Translations under genes and position numbers: made by a program | The notes under the pieces: generated by a model | The model's input: the letters and a program-made list of their open reading frames with translations, nothing else | What the model was told of the DNA's origin: nothing | Databases searched by the model: none | Part shown: positions 17,108 to 26,413 of the stretch, piece by piece | How positions within the stretch are numbered: the stretch's first letter is position 1 | Layout of the letters: the number at the start of each line of letters is the position of its first letter | Source of the DNA: Nocardia transvalensis | Lineage (GTDB): Bacteria > Actinomycetota > Actinomycetes > Mycobacteriales > Mycobacteriaceae | Reading direction: 5' to 3' | DNA length: 64,000 bases | Assembly: GCF_015477765.1 (NCBI RefSeq) | Contig: NZ_JADLQQ010000014.1 | Location: 147,643 to 211,642, forward strand

Positions 17108-17692
17108 CTAGCCGGGGATCCGCTCCGGAATGATCCGCTCGATCGCCGCTTGCACCAGGGCGCGGCTGTCGTCCTCCCCGAAAATGCCGGGCAGGGTGAG
17201 CCTTTCGACGATCAGCCAGTTCAGGGCCAGATACAGCAGCAGGACCGAGGTTTCGTCGCCCGGCAGTCCGGACTCGACATGGTAGCGCACGTTGGCGTCG
17301 ATATCGGCGCGCACCCGCTCGGTGAGCGTGGCCTGCAGTTCCGGGCGGCGGGTTGCCTCCAGACGCAGTTCCAGCAGGGCGAGGTAGCCGGTGCGGAAGC
17401 CCGCGACGCGGTCGACGGTCTCGGTGAGCAGTTCGAGGACGGTCTCGCGGGTCCGTGGGCCCTCGGTGAGCCTGGCCATCACCGCATCGCTCGGCTGCAG
17501 GCGCTCGTAGAAGCGGATGCCGACCTGGGTGAGCAGGTCGTCGCGGTTGGTGAAGTAGTTGGAGGCGGTGCCCGGGGGGACCTCGGCCTGCTTGTCGACC
17601 GCGCGGAAGGTCAGGCCGCGCGCGCCGTCGCGCGCCAGGACCTCGATGGCCGCGTCGAGCAGGGCCTGTCGGCGTTCGGGGTTGGTTCGCAT
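17108..17692 (-). CDS. TetR/AcrR-family transcriptional regulator
   Basis: The 194-residue protein has the TetR DNA-binding helices in residues 5-50 (RRQALLDAAIEVLARDGA, VDKQAEVPPGTASNYF) and a ligand-binding C-terminal domain. It is divergent from the DHFR-like reductase gene 74 bases away and probably represses both. The inducer is unknown. Confidence 0.9.
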   Translation of the reverse strand: MRTNPERRQALLDAAIEVLARDGARGLTFRAVDKQAEVPPGTASNYFTNRDDLLTQVGIRFYERLQPSDAVMARLTEGPRTRETVLELLTETVDRVAGFRTGYLALLELRLEATRRPELQATLTERVRADIDANVRYHVESGLPGDETSVLLLYLALNWLIVERLTLPGIFGEDDSRALVQAAIERIIPERIPG

Positions 17693-17766
17693 GTTGACAC
17701 CACTCCATCTGTAGTACTACGCTTAAACCACTTCGCTCAGAGTACAACAGGTTAGGCGGTAACAAG
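17693..17766. promoter_or_regulatory. TetR/reductase divergent promoter with GTAGTACTAC palindrome
   Basis: A perfect 10-bp palindrome GTAGTACTAC lies at 17711-17720, a likely TetR operator. TTGACA at 17694-17699 followed about 18 bases later by TACGCT could be the rightward promoter, so the operator would lie between the -35 and -10 boxes. Assignment is inference. Confidence 0.5.
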
Positions 17767-18342
17767 ATGCGAAAGCTCGTCTACTACGTCGGTGTCTCCC
17801 TCGACGGGTATATCGCCGGGCCTGGTGGTGAGTTCGACTTCTACCCGCTGTCCGAGGACATGGCGGCGTGGATCGGTGAGCGCTACCCCGAGGCGGTCCC
17901 GACCCACATTCGGCCGCATGTCGGTATGGCGGTGGACACCCCGAACAAGCAGTGGGACACGCTGGTGATGGGACGCGGCACCTACGAACCGGCGCTCGCC
18001 GTCGAAGTGGCCAGCCCGTACGCGCATATGAAGCAGTACGTCGTGTCGACGACGCTGGAGCCGGTCGACGATCCGCAGGTGGAGGTGTTCGCCGGAGATC
18101 CGGTGGAGCTGGTGCGGCGGCTGAAGAAGGAAGAAGGCAAGGACATCTGGCTGTGTGGCGGCGGAAAGCTGGCCGGCGCGCTGATCGACGAGATCGATGA
18201 GCTGATCGTCAAGAGCTATCCGGTCATCGCCGGGGCGGGCATCCCGGCCTTCACCGGCAATTTCCGACCGACGCTGTTGCGGCCCACGCAGCGGCAGGAA
18301 TTCGACAGCGGCGCTCAGGTCACCTGGTTCACCCGCGCCTGA
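17767..18342 (+). CDS. Dihydrofolate-reductase-fold protein (RibD C-terminal family)
   Basis: The 191-residue protein starts KLVYYVGVSLDGYIAGPGGE, the RibD C-terminal/DHFR-fold opening, and has LVMGRGTYE and DIWLCGGGKLAGALIDEIDE for NADPH binding. The family contains many uncharacterised NADPH-dependent reductases; it is not a housekeeping dihydrofolate reductase. The divergent TetR gene probably regulates it. Confidence 0.87.
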   Translation: MRKLVYYVGVSLDGYIAGPGGEFDFYPLSEDMAAWIGERYPEAVPTHIRPHVGMAVDTPNKQWDTLVMGRGTYEPALAVEVASPYAHMKQYVVSTTLEPVDDPQVEVFAGDPVELVRRLKKEEGKDIWLCGGGKLAGALIDEIDELIVKSYPVIAGAGIPAFTGNFRPTLLRPTQRQEFDSGAQVTWFTRA

Positions 18343-18352
18343 ATTTCCTTTC

Positions 18353-18384
18353 GAGCGCCCCCGGACTCGGGTTCGGGGGCGCTC
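18353..18384. terminator. Bidirectional terminator hairpin
   Basis: GAGCGCCCCCG (18353-18363) pairs with CGGGGGCGCTC (18374-18384). It lies between two convergent genes, and short T runs (TTTCC to the left, CGTT to the right) flank it, so it can serve both. Confidence 0.75.
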
Positions 18385-18388
18385 GTCG

Positions 18389-18802
18389 TTATCCCGCGAG
18401 GAACGACAACCGGACCTTGCGCACCGGGTTGTCGACGTTGAGATCGACCATCGCCACCGATTGCCAGGTGCCCAGCGCCATATCGCCGCCCAGCACCGGG
18501 ACGGTGGCGTAGGGCGCGATCAATGCGGGCATGACGTGGGTGCGCCCGTGGCCGCGCGAGCCGTGCGCATGGCGCCAGCGGTCGTCGGCCGGGAGTAGAT
18601 CACGCAGCGCGGCCAGCAGATCGTCGTCGCTGCCCGCGCCCAATTCGATCAGCGCCACGCCCGCTGTCGCATGCGGTACGAACACGTGCAGCAGACCGTC
18701 CCGTCCGCCTGCGACCTCGCGCAGGAAGCTCGCACACTCTTCGGTGAGATCGTGCACGACTTCGCTGCGTCCGGTCTTCACCTCGATAACCGTGCTCTCC
18801 AT
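18389..18802 (-). CDS. YjbQ/UPF0047-family protein (secondary thiamine-phosphate synthase-like)
   Basis: The 137-residue protein matches UPF0047: LLHVFVPHATAGVALIELG, HGRTHVMPALIAPY and ALGTWQSVAMVDLNVDNPVR. E. coli YjbQ shows weak thiamine-phosphate synthase activity, but the physiological role is uncertain. The conserved His residues in PHATAG and RTHVMP are present. It is convergent with the DHFR-like gene. Confidence 0.9.
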   Translation of the reverse strand: MESTVIEVKTGRSEVVHDLTEECASFLREVAGGRDGLLHVFVPHATAGVALIELGAGSDDDLLAALRDLLPADDRWRHAHGSRGHGRTHVMPALIAPYATVPVLGGDMALGTWQSVAMVDLNVDNPVRKVRLSFLAG

Positions 18803-18821
18803 ACCCCCATGGTGCCCCGCA

Positions 18822-19283
18822 TCAGTCGTCCTCGCGCAGCATCACCGTCACCTTCTGCGAGGTCTCGTGGAGGCGATTGAACAGATCGAGGATCAGCTCC
18901 AACTGTTCGGTCGTGTAATCGGACAGAGCCTTGCCGAACTCGCGGGCCAGCGGCTCGTAAAGCTTCCCGATCTCGGCCACCCGATCCTCGGTCGGCGTGA
19001 TGATCACCCGGCGACGGTCTTGTTCGTCGTGCTCGCGGCGGACGAAACCCCCCTTCAGGAGCCGGTCGATCATCCGCGTGACCGCTCCGGTGGTGAGCCC
19101 CGTGCGCGCGGCCAGCTCGCCCGGCGTGGCGGGACCGCCCAGGCGCAGCAGGTTCAGGCAGCGCAGATCCGTCACATGCAGGCCCAGCTTGTCGGCGACG
19201 GCCTGATGCATCATCACCGCGTCCGTCGCATTGCGCTGCGCGGCCAGGGTGAGTCGTTCCCCCAGGTCCGCCTTGTCGTCCAT
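18822..19283 (-). CDS. MarR-family transcriptional regulator
   Basis: The 153-residue protein has the MarR winged helix: LGLHVTDLRCLNLLRLGG, the recognition helix in TPGELAARTGLTTGAVTRMI, and the wing GGFVRREHDEQDRRRVIITP. The ATG at 19283 has GAGGTG five bases upstream; an ATG at 19298 has none and would add five residues. It is divergent from a SnoaL-like gene and probably controls it. Confidence 0.88.
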   Translation of the reverse strand: MDDKADLGERLTLAAQRNATDAVMMHQAVADKLGLHVTDLRCLNLLRLGGPATPGELAARTGLTTGAVTRMIDRLLKGGFVRREHDEQDRRRVIITPTEDRVAEIGKLYEPLAREFGKALSDYTTEQLELILDLFNRLHETSQKVTVMLREDD

Positions 19284-19298
19284 GGTCACCTCGCTCAT

Positions 19299-19380
19299 CG
19301 TCTTGACAAGCCTATCTCACTCCCTCAATATCTTACTCAAGCAACTATTAGATCATGCAGATAATGAGTAGATCAGATTA
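19299..19380. promoter_or_regulatory. MarR/SnoaL divergent promoter region
   Basis: The region is AT-rich and contains interrupted symmetry: TTACTCAA near 19332 with TGAGTA near 19365, and ATTA/TAAT arms around GATCATGCAGA. TTGACA at 19303-19308 with CAATAT about 17 bases later could be the rightward promoter. A MarR operator here is likely but not resolved. Confidence 0.4.
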
Positions 19381-19392
19381 TTGGAGGATGTC

Positions 19393-19839
19393 GTGACCAC
19401 TCACCAGCTCACTGACGAGGCCGCTATCCGCGCGTTGTTCGACCGGACCAGCCGGGCCTGGGCCGATGCGGACGCTCATGCCTTCGCGTCCGCGTTCACC
19501 GAGGACGCCGACTACGTGACCTTCTTCGGCCCGCATTACAAGGGCCGGGCGGACATCGAGGCCGTCCATCGGCCGTTGTTCGAGAAGTGGCAGAAGGGGT
19601 CGCATCTCGACGGCGAGATCGTCTCGCTGCGGTTCCTCACACCCGATGTCGCGCTCGTGCACGGCCGGGGCGCGGTGGTGAAGGGGCGCAAGCGCCGCAA
19701 CCGCTTCAACACCAAGGTCACTCTCCATGTGGCCGTCCGGCAGGACGGCGAATGGAGGTTCGCGGCCTTTCACAACACCAAGCAGAACTGGTTGCTGACC
19801 GCGCTGACCACTCGGCATGATCCGAAGCCGCTGGCCTGA
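19393..19839 (+). CDS. SnoaL-like (SgcJ/EcaC family) protein
   Basis: This 148-residue protein belongs to the NTF2-like fold: EAAIRALFDRTSRAWADADA, FASAFTEDADYVTFFGPHYKG, and a C-terminal sheet ending EWRFAAFHNTKQN. Members of the SgcJ/EcaC group have no settled function. A TTG at 19381 would overlap the GGAGG at 19383-19387, so the GTG at 19393 with ideal spacing is the better start. The divergent MarR gene probably regulates it. Confidence 0.85.
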   Translation: MTTHQLTDEAAIRALFDRTSRAWADADAHAFASAFTEDADYVTFFGPHYKGRADIEAVHRPLFEKWQKGSHLDGEIVSLRFLTPDVALVHGRGAVVKGRKRRNRFNTKVTLHVAVRQDGEWRFAAFHNTKQNWLLTALTTRHDPKPLA

Positions 19840-19967
19840 TTTCAAACCTGTTTATCACCGATGTCACAGAACTGAGCGGCGGTAGGAGGTGCATCGATAA
19901 GGCCGGACGACGGTCGGTACGCTTGGGAACCGGTAATAGCAGCTAGTCGATCTTGGAGGACCCCGTC

Positions 19968-21233
<1,266 letters not shown>

Positions 21234-21236
21234 GTC

Positions 21237-22268
21237 ATGGGTGTACGCGTAGGCGTTGTCGGCGCGACCGGACAGGTCGGCGCCGTGATGCGGAAACTGC
21301 TGGAGGAGCGCAACTTCCCCGCCGATGAGGTGCGGTTCTTCGCCTCGGCGCGGTCGGCCGGCAAGACGCTGCCGTGGCGCGGCGGCGAGGTCGTGGTGGA
21401 GGATGCCGAGACCGCCGATCCGAGCGGGCTGGACATCGCGCTGTTCTCCGCCGGCGCCACCATGTCGCGGGTGCAGGCGCCGCGGTTCGCCGCCGCCGGT
21501 GTCACCGTCATCGACAACTCCTCGGCGTGGCGCAAGGACCCCGAGGTCCCGCTGATCGTGTCCGAGGTCAATCCGGAGCAGGCCCGCAACCTGCCCAAGG
21601 GCATCATCGCCAATCCGAACTGCACCACCATGGCCGCGATGCCGGTGCTCAAGCCGCTGCACGACGAGGCGGGCCTGCGCCGGTTGATCGTGTCCAGCTA
21701 CCAGGCGGTGTCGGGGAGCGGGCTGGCCGGGGTGGAGGAGCTGGCGTCGCAGGTCCGCGCGGTGGCTCCCGAGATGGAGAAGCTGACCCACGACGGGTCG
21801 GCCGCCACCTTCCCCGCGCCGAACAAGTACGTCGCGCCGATCGCGTTCAACGTGCTGCCGTTGGCCGGTTCGCTGGTCGACGACGGCTCCGGCGAGACCG
21901 ACGAGGATCAGAAGCTGCGCAACGAGAGCCGCAAGATCCTCGGCCTCCCCGACCTGCTGGTGAGCGGCACCTGCGTCCGCGTCCCGGTCTTCACCGGCCA
22001 CTCGCTGTCGATCAATGCCGAATTCGCCCAACCCCTTTCGGTCGAGCGAGCCCAGCAGATCCTGGCCGGAGCCCCCGGTGTGAAGCTCGCCGACGTCCCC
22101 ACCCCCCTGGCGGCCGCAGGCATCGACGACTCCCTCGTCGGCCGCATCCGCCAGGACCCGGGCGCCCCCGAGGGCCGCGGCCTGGCCCTGTTCGTCTCGG
22201 GCGACAACCTCCGAAAGGGCGCGGCGCTCAACACGATCCAGATCGCCGAGGTCCTGCTGAACAACTGA
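21237..22268 (+). CDS. asd: Aspartate-semialdehyde dehydrogenase
   Basis: The enzyme reduces aspartyl phosphate to aspartate semialdehyde, the step after aspartokinase. The 343-residue protein has the NADP-binding start VGVVGATGQVGAVM, the catalytic Cys in IIANPNCTTMAAMPVL, and the substrate-binding segment VSSYQAVSGSGLAGVEEL. The His in VFTGHSLSINAEF is the acid-base residue. It follows ask in the same operon, as in other Mycobacteriales. Confidence 0.96.
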   Translation: MGVRVGVVGATGQVGAVMRKLLEERNFPADEVRFFASARSAGKTLPWRGGEVVVEDAETADPSGLDIALFSAGATMSRVQAPRFAAAGVTVIDNSSAWRKDPEVPLIVSEVNPEQARNLPKGIIANPNCTTMAAMPVLKPLHDEAGLRRLIVSSYQAVSGSGLAGVEELASQVRAVAPEMEKLTHDGSAATFPAPNKYVAPIAFNVLPLAGSLVDDGSGETDEDQKLRNESRKILGLPDLLVSGTCVRVPVFTGHSLSINAEFAQPLSVERAQQILAGAPGVKLADVPTPLAAAGIDDSLVGRIRQDPGAPEGRGLALFVSGDNLRKGAALNTIQIAEVLLNN

Positions 22269-22293
22269 TCCCGGCCAAAAGCACGCCGGGATG
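22266..22293. terminator. Palindrome overlapping the asd stop codon
   Basis: TGATCCCGGC from the asd stop (22266-22275) pairs with GCCGGGAT (22285-22292) across nine bases. It is the third member of the stop-overlapping palindrome family in this window. Confidence 0.5.
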
Positions 22294-22340
22294 ACGGTGG
22301 AAGCACGCCCGATGACGGTGGAGGCACACCGGGATGACGG
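22281..22340. repeat. ~22-bp tandem repeat after asd
   Basis: Three units similar to GCACGCCGGGATGACGGTGGAA run from about 22281 to 22340, with one deletion in the second unit. Each contains the right half of the preceding palindrome. The arrangement parallels those after gatD, leuA and the oxidase gene. Confidence 0.7.
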
Positions 22341-22341
22341 T

Positions 22342-22371
22342 GGCCGCTCGATCCGCATGGATCGGGCGGCC
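22342..22371. terminator. Strong hairpin terminator after asd
   Basis: GGCCGCTCGATCC (22342-22354) pairs with GGATCGGGCGGCC (22359-22371), with one mismatch and a four-base loop. TTGTCGTTT follows, giving a partial T tract. It probably ends the ask-asd transcript and also protects the convergent TetR gene. Confidence 0.75.
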
Positions 22372-22389
22372 TTGTCGTTTCGGATTGCG

Positions 22390-22980
22390 TCATTGCCGGA
22401 TCACCGGGCGCAGGCCGTCGAAGACGATGGCGAAGGTGCGGCGGCGTTGTCGGTCGTCGATGTCGGGGGTGTGGGTGGTGAGCATGACGCCCTTGAGGAT
22501 GCGGAGGAGGTCCTCGATGTCGATGTCGGGGCGAACCGCGGAGCACTGTTGGGCGCGGCGTAGGAGGGTTTCGATCTCCGCGTGTAATTGCTTTGTGGGC
22601 GTGGAGATTTCGAGGGTGTGGTGGCTTGCGAGGGCCTCGGCCAGGTCGCGTTTGACGGCGCCCTCGGTGACCGTGTGGTCCAGGAAGTCGAAGAAGGCCG
22701 CGCCTGGGTCGGGGGCGGTGGTCAGCTCGCGGGCGTAGGTGATCATGCGCTCGATGTTGTCCACGATGGCCGCGTGGAACAGCGCTTCCTTCGTGGGAAA
22801 GTGGCGGTAGACGGTCCCCGGGCCGACTCCCGCCCGCCGCGCGATCTCATCGAGGGGGACCGAAATACCTTCGGCGGCAAAGGCTTCCCGCGCGGCGGCG
22901 AGAACCCGCTCGCGATTGCGGCGGGCGTCGGCGCGCAGGGCCCGGCGCTCGCCGGTGCCCTCGGCCCGTTTTTCGGTCAC
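22390..22980 (-). CDS. TetR-family transcriptional regulator
   Basis: The 196-residue protein has a clear TetR N-terminus (ARRNRERVLAAAREAFAAEG, PLDEIARRAGVGPGTVYRHF) and a C-terminal domain of the type common in actinobacterial regulators (ILKGVMLTTHTPDIDDRQRR). The start is a GTG at 22980. No divergent partner is near; the target is unknown. Confidence 0.9.
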   Translation of the reverse strand: MTEKRAEGTGERRALRADARRNRERVLAAAREAFAAEGISVPLDEIARRAGVGPGTVYRHFPTKEALFHAAIVDNIERMITYARELTTAPDPGAAFFDFLDHTVTEGAVKRDLAEALASHHTLEISTPTKQLHAEIETLLRRAQQCSAVRPDIDIEDLLRILKGVMLTTHTPDIDDRQRRRTFAIVFDGLRPVIRQ

Positions 22981-23039
22981 GGCGCGAGTCTACCGGTTTC
23001 ATCATCGATAAACGGGGCGCATGTTCCGGGTAAGCGGAA

Positions 23040-24389
23040 TCAGCGGATGCCAGGAGTTCGAGGGTCGGGCCCCAGGCAGGCGATCAAGAAACAGCCGGGT
23101 GGGGCGTCGGAGAACGGCGGTGCGAGAGGGCGGTTCAAGCACGACAGCACCGTGCAGCCGGGATAGGCGGCAGGGCCGACACCGAAGACGGCCAGCGTGA
23201 TGTTCGGATCGATGTAATCGTTCGGGTCGAGGCGCACCGGCTGTTCCACATAGGGCCCGGGATCCGGGACCGGCGGCTGCTGAAAGGCGGCGACCAAGCG
23301 CCGGAAGAACTCCCAGGACAATTCGTCGGTGTTCTGCAGCACGCCCGACGGGCCCTGGCTGCTGCGATTACCGAAGGCGCCGGTCCACAGCACGGCCATA
23401 TCCAGGCTCGGGATGATGAAGACGTTCTGCAAGCCGAGGCCCGACATCAGATAGGTGTCCCGCGGCAGAAAACTCGGCATTTCCACACACCCCGCGCCGA
23501 GCCAGAACAGATAGCCGTAACAGGGATTGGCGGGCGACGGCCGGGTGGCCATACGCAGATAATCGGAGGACACGATCTGCCGATCCCCCCACCGCCCGTC
23601 GTTCTCCAACAGCAGCGCAAGTTTGGCGAGGTCGTTCGGCGGAATCAGCAGATGCGCGTAGCCATAGGTGTGCCCGGAGCGGTCACGCGCCCAGTAGTAG
23701 TCACCACGCCCGATCCCCAGCGGATCGAATAATTCCCGCTGCACGAATTGCTGAAAAGGTTCACCGACCGCCGATTCGACCACATACGTCAGCAGGTCGA
23801 CATTGCGCTGGCTGTAGGTGAATTCGGTGCCGGGTGGATAGTCGAACGGCATGCCCAGCGCCTGCACGGCACTGTTCGGATCGACGGGAACGATGGCGGT
23901 GATGCCCTCGTTCAACACCCCGACCTGCAGGCCCGAGGTTTCGGTGAGCAGATTCTCCACGGTGATCGCCCGATGCGCGGCGTCGCCGAGCCCCGGCGGC
24001 AGATACCGGTCGATCGGTGCGGAGATATCGAGTCGGCCCTGATCCCAGGCGATGCCCGCGACCATCGAGACCACGCTCTTGGTGACGCTCCAGACGTTCC
24101 ACGCGACAGTGCCGGTCCGGTCGTTGAGCGGTCCCTCGCCCACCAGGCAGTTGTGCCGGAACACCTGCACATTCAACCGGTTCCGGCCGCCCGCGAAGGC
24201 CAGCGCGTCGGCCAAGCGCCCGGCATCGAACCCGACCGCCTCGGGCGCGGCGCGTTCCAGTGAACGCCCGGACGTCACCTCGCAGCGCGTCACATCATCC
24301 GGTGCCGCCCGACCGGGCCCGGCGAACATGGCACCCGCCATCAGCGCGACAACGGTAAGACCGACAAGCCGCTCGAGGGTTGGCCGCAT
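23040..24389 (-). CDS. Exported serine hydrolase, beta-lactamase/class C PBP-like
   Basis: The 449-residue protein starts with a signal peptide (hydrophobic LVGLTVVALMAGAMFAG, AAP after it). Ser101 and Lys104 form the SxxK motif in WSVTKSVVSMVAG, and a Tyr in EFTYSQRN lies where the second motif (YxN) is expected. The family includes beta-lactamases, D-aminopeptidases and esterases; the activity here is unknown. The ATG at 24389 begins the signal peptide; the longer frame to 24539 crosses a terminator. The C-terminal extension carries four Cys residues. Confidence 0.82.
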   Translation of the reverse strand: MRPTLERLVGLTVVALMAGAMFAGPGRAAPDDVTRCEVTSGRSLERAAPEAVGFDAGRLADALAFAGGRNRLNVQVFRHNCLVGEGPLNDRTGTVAWNVWSVTKSVVSMVAGIAWDQGRLDISAPIDRYLPPGLGDAAHRAITVENLLTETSGLQVGVLNEGITAIVPVDPNSAVQALGMPFDYPPGTEFTYSQRNVDLLTYVVESAVGEPFQQFVQRELFDPLGIGRGDYYWARDRSGHTYGYAHLLIPPNDLAKLALLLENDGRWGDRQIVSSDYLRMATRPSPANPCYGYLFWLGAGCVEMPSFLPRDTYLMSGLGLQNVFIIPSLDMAVLWTGAFGNRSSQGPSGVLQNTDELSWEFFRRLVAAFQQPPVPDPGPYVEQPVRLDPNDYIDPNITLAVFGVGPAAYPGCTVLSCLNRPLAPPFSDAPPGCFLIACLGPDPRTPGIR

Positions 24390-24457
24390 AGATGTCAGGC
24401 TAACCCCCCGACCAGCCATTTCCTTGAATACGCCACGGCAGCAATCGAATATGCGAA

Positions 24458-24488
24458 ACGCCGCCAGGTAGGGGAGACCTGGCGGCGT
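24458..24488. terminator. Terminator of the host gene cut by the prophage
   Basis: A 12-bp perfect stem (24458-24469 with 24477-24488) and a seven-base loop lie five bases beyond a leftward stop codon at 24494-24496. On the minus strand it is followed by TTTCG. It sits behind the truncated host gene and in front of the serine hydrolase gene. Confidence 0.75.
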
Positions 24489-24493
24489 CCGGA

Positions 24494-24550
24494 TCAGCGC
24501 GCGGAGGCATGGGGCCCCGCGGCCGCCGACGCCCAACATGCGCCTCTCGG
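24494..24550 (-). pseudogene. 3' remnant of the host gene interrupted by prophage integration
   Basis: On the minus strand a frame enters from the prophage side and ends with 18 host codons (RGACWASAAAGPHASAR, then TGA at 24496-24494). A strong terminator follows immediately, which suggests a true gene end. The remainder of the gene would be on the other side of the prophage, outside this window. The family cannot be recognised from so few residues. Confidence 0.45.
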
Positions 24551-24677
24551 CGAGTGGTCAAACATGCTGGCACTACGTAGGGTATTTCTGCTGGTCAAGC
24601 CATTATAGTCCGTGTGCTACGATCTTCGGCGCAACCGAGAGCCCCCCGGTGCCGCAACCTGGAGTAGCGACTACGTA
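24551..24677 (+). repeat. Left copy of 127-bp direct repeat; attL core at its left end
   Basis: Bases 24551-24677 are identical to 63874-64000. Identity begins at CGAGTGGTCA; the base before differs (G here, T there). Because serine integrases use cores of only a few bases, nearly all of this repeat must be phage DNA, and the crossover is probably within the first bases. AGTG and CACT arms (24553 and 24571) form a loose inverted repeat around the start. Confidence 0.85.
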
Positions 24678-24840
24678 TGGGCACAAGCCCGTAGGTGTTC
24701 ACGCAGGCGGCGGAAGATGGAACACCGGGACTTAGGGCACAGGGAACCAAGTCGCGTTTGTGGCGTAGGCCCTGTCTCCATCGCCCAGAGAGCGCACAGG
24801 ACTAATGCGTGCGCCGCGATGTTGAGAAGGTTGTGCCCCT

Positions 24841-24984
24841 GTGGACGAGAAGACCCGCGCGTATGTGCGCCGTCATGTGCGAACCGCGCCGCCGATGAGT
24901 GCCGAACAGCGTGACCGTGTTGCCGCTCTGCTACGGACCAGTACCCGCTATCCTCGCCGCCGAATTGAGGATGGTGTCGTATGA
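24841..24984 (+). CDS. Small hypothetical phage protein
   Basis: A 47-residue frame from a GTG at 24841 encodes a basic protein (VDEKTRAYVRRHVRTAPP, MSAEQRDRVAALLR). It resembles short proteins found beside integration or immunity regions in actinobacterial mobile elements, but the function is unknown. GAGAAGG lies about 14 bases upstream, a wide spacing. A hairpin follows. The 290 bases from the phage end to this start hold no other recognised gene. Confidence 0.5.
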   Translation: MDEKTRAYVRRHVRTAPPMSAEQRDRVAALLRTSTRYPRRRIEDGVV

Positions 24985-25022
24985 CGACACCCAAGGTATG
25001 AAGTCGGGACAGTTACCAGAAA

Positions 25023-25063
25023 GGGCACGGCCGAGCGCGTGATGATCGCGTCTTGCCGTGCCC
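25023..25063. terminator. Bidirectional terminator
   Basis: GGGCACGGC (25023-25031) pairs with GCCGTGCCC (25055-25063), with inner pairing of GCG and CGC. It separates the small rightward gene from the leftward membrane protein gene. Confidence 0.7.
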
Positions 25064-25093
25064 CTCTTCATATTCGGTTGGTTTCGCCGCCTT

Positions 25094-25765
25094 TCAGGCC
25101 GCAGTTTTCACGGGGATCGGTTTGCGCTGTGTGCGTGTGGCTTTGAAGTGGTTAGCGATTCCGGTCAGTCCCATCAGGAAGATGGTTGCTACCCCTAGTA
25201 CCCATCCGATCGGGTGGTTCTCGGGGTAGCCGACCTTTGGGAACGTGAAACCGATGAGCCCCATGGCGATGAACAGCAGGCCGACAAGTCCCCATAGGGC
25301 ATCGGTAACCGATTGGCGGCGACCATATGTCACCCATCCAATAATGGCTATACCGATGATGGTGAGAAGGGCTGCGATGCACATCGCGTAGAGGACGCGC
25401 AACAGTTCGTGTGCGCCGTCGCCCAGCGCGACGTATGCCGCTACCGATGACCCCGCAAGCGCGATGAATGAAAAGGAAGCGGCCCGCACAAGGCGCATCG
25501 ACTGCAACCCGGTCGCCACATGAACCGTCAGCGCGCATCCACCGATCAGTCCCAGCATCTCACCGCACCATGACAACACCAGGTCTATCGGGAGTTCGTC
25601 TGGTATTGGCAGTGCTGCCAGCCGGACGAGGAGGTATCCGGCGAAGGCCGCGTAGGTGAGGGTGAGGGCCTGGCTCTGCACGACATCGCGCCGGGTGTGG
25701 CGCAAGGCAGCAGCGATGGCAGATGTGATTGCGACTAAGGCGACGGCGATGACGCCGAGGTTCAT
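25094..25765 (-). CDS. Multi-spanning membrane protein in the immunity region
   Basis: The 223-residue product has about six to seven hydrophobic segments (for example VIAVALVAITSAIAAAL at the start and GVATIFLMGLTGIANHF near the end) and a basic C-terminus. No family is recognised. It lies 12 bases behind the XRE-like regulator gene on the same strand and is probably expressed in the lysogen. A role in superinfection exclusion is possible but only suggested by position. Confidence 0.65.
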   Translation of the reverse strand: MNLGVIAVALVAITSAIAAALRHTRRDVVQSQALTLTYAAFAGYLLVRLAALPIPDELPIDLVLSWCGEMLGLIGGCALTVHVATGLQSMRLVRAASFSFIALAGSSVAAYVALGDGAHELLRVLYAMCIAALLTIIGIAIIGWVTYGRRQSVTDALWGLVGLLFIAMGLIGFTFPKVGYPENHPIGWVLGVATIFLMGLTGIANHFKATRTQRKPIPVKTAA

Positions 25766-25777
25766 GCGTTCCCCTCT

Positions 25778-26212
25778 TCACTCGGACAGGCTTCTTCGAA
25801 CGCTTTCGCGCCGGGAGATCTTGGCGGATTGCGTAGCCGCCAAACCCCTACCTTCTCTTGGACGTTCGTCCGGACCGGACGGTTCCGTTACCTGGTTGCT
25901 GGGAGCAATCTGCTCGCGCCGCAACAGCTCTCGAAGTAGCTGGACCTTCGTTGCCGCTCGAACGCCATCGAGGACGGAGGCGCGGTCGGCTTCCTCCTGT
26001 GTCAGTAACCCCCCTTCGACCAAGCCCTGCACCGGATCGGATTCGAACGTACGTGCGAACTTTATCACCATCTCGGGATCGGGTCTCTCGCGAAGCAGCT
26101 TGCGCCCCACAGTCGAAGGGTGTTCTCCCATCGCTAGTGCGATCTGTCGGGCGCTGAGCCCATCCGTGACGGCGTCTACCCATCGTTCGAACTGGTTCTC
26201 TGGTCGTTCCAC
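25778..26212 (-). CDS. XRE-like immunity repressor candidate
   Basis: The 144-residue protein has a helix-turn-helix near the N-terminus (LSARQIALAMGEHPSTVGRK) and a charged C-terminal half. It is transcribed away from a region packed with TGCGGCA sites and opposite another HTH gene, the usual layout of a phage repressor. DNA binding to those sites and a role in maintaining lysogeny are inferred. Confidence 0.65.
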   Translation of the reverse strand: MERPENQFERWVDAVTDGLSARQIALAMGEHPSTVGRKLLRERPDPEMVIKFARTFESDPVQGLVEGGLLTQEEADRASVLDGVRAATKVQLLRELLRREQIAPSNQVTEPSGPDERPREGRGLAATQSAKISRRESVRRSLSE

Positions 26213-26224
26213 AGCGGCTGAGTC

Positions 26225-26321
26225 TGCCGTATTTTTGCGGCACCGACAATCCGTCTACCTGCTACGACCTCATTAATATCGGATTTTGATGCCGCAGATC
26301 TGCGGCAATGACGTTGCGGCA
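26225..26321. promoter_or_regulatory. Immunity operators (TGCGGCA palindrome and half-sites)
   Basis: A perfect 18-bp palindrome, TGCCGCAGATCTGCGGCA, lies at 26290-26307. Further TGCGGCA half-sites are at 26236-26242 and 26315-26321, and TGCCG at 26225-26229. They lie between the divergent repressor candidate and the rightward HTH gene, where early lytic promoters are expected. Confidence 0.7.
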
Positions 26322-26413
26322 GTGCGTCACTGGCGGTTAGCGTCTGACACCAGTGATTAGCTGATAGCACGGGGCGCCGATCGGTGCCAGACCGTAGAGA
26401 TAGGGGTGCAAGG

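Noticed and set aside
24551..24677. 127-bp repeat as a long attachment core of a tyrosine integrase
   Set aside because: The only integrase is a large serine recombinase, which uses a very short core, and no tRNA 3' end is involved.
25848..26249. Alternative leftward frame overlapping the repressor candidate
   Set aside because: It lacks the HTH pattern and has Arg/Ser-rich shadow composition.
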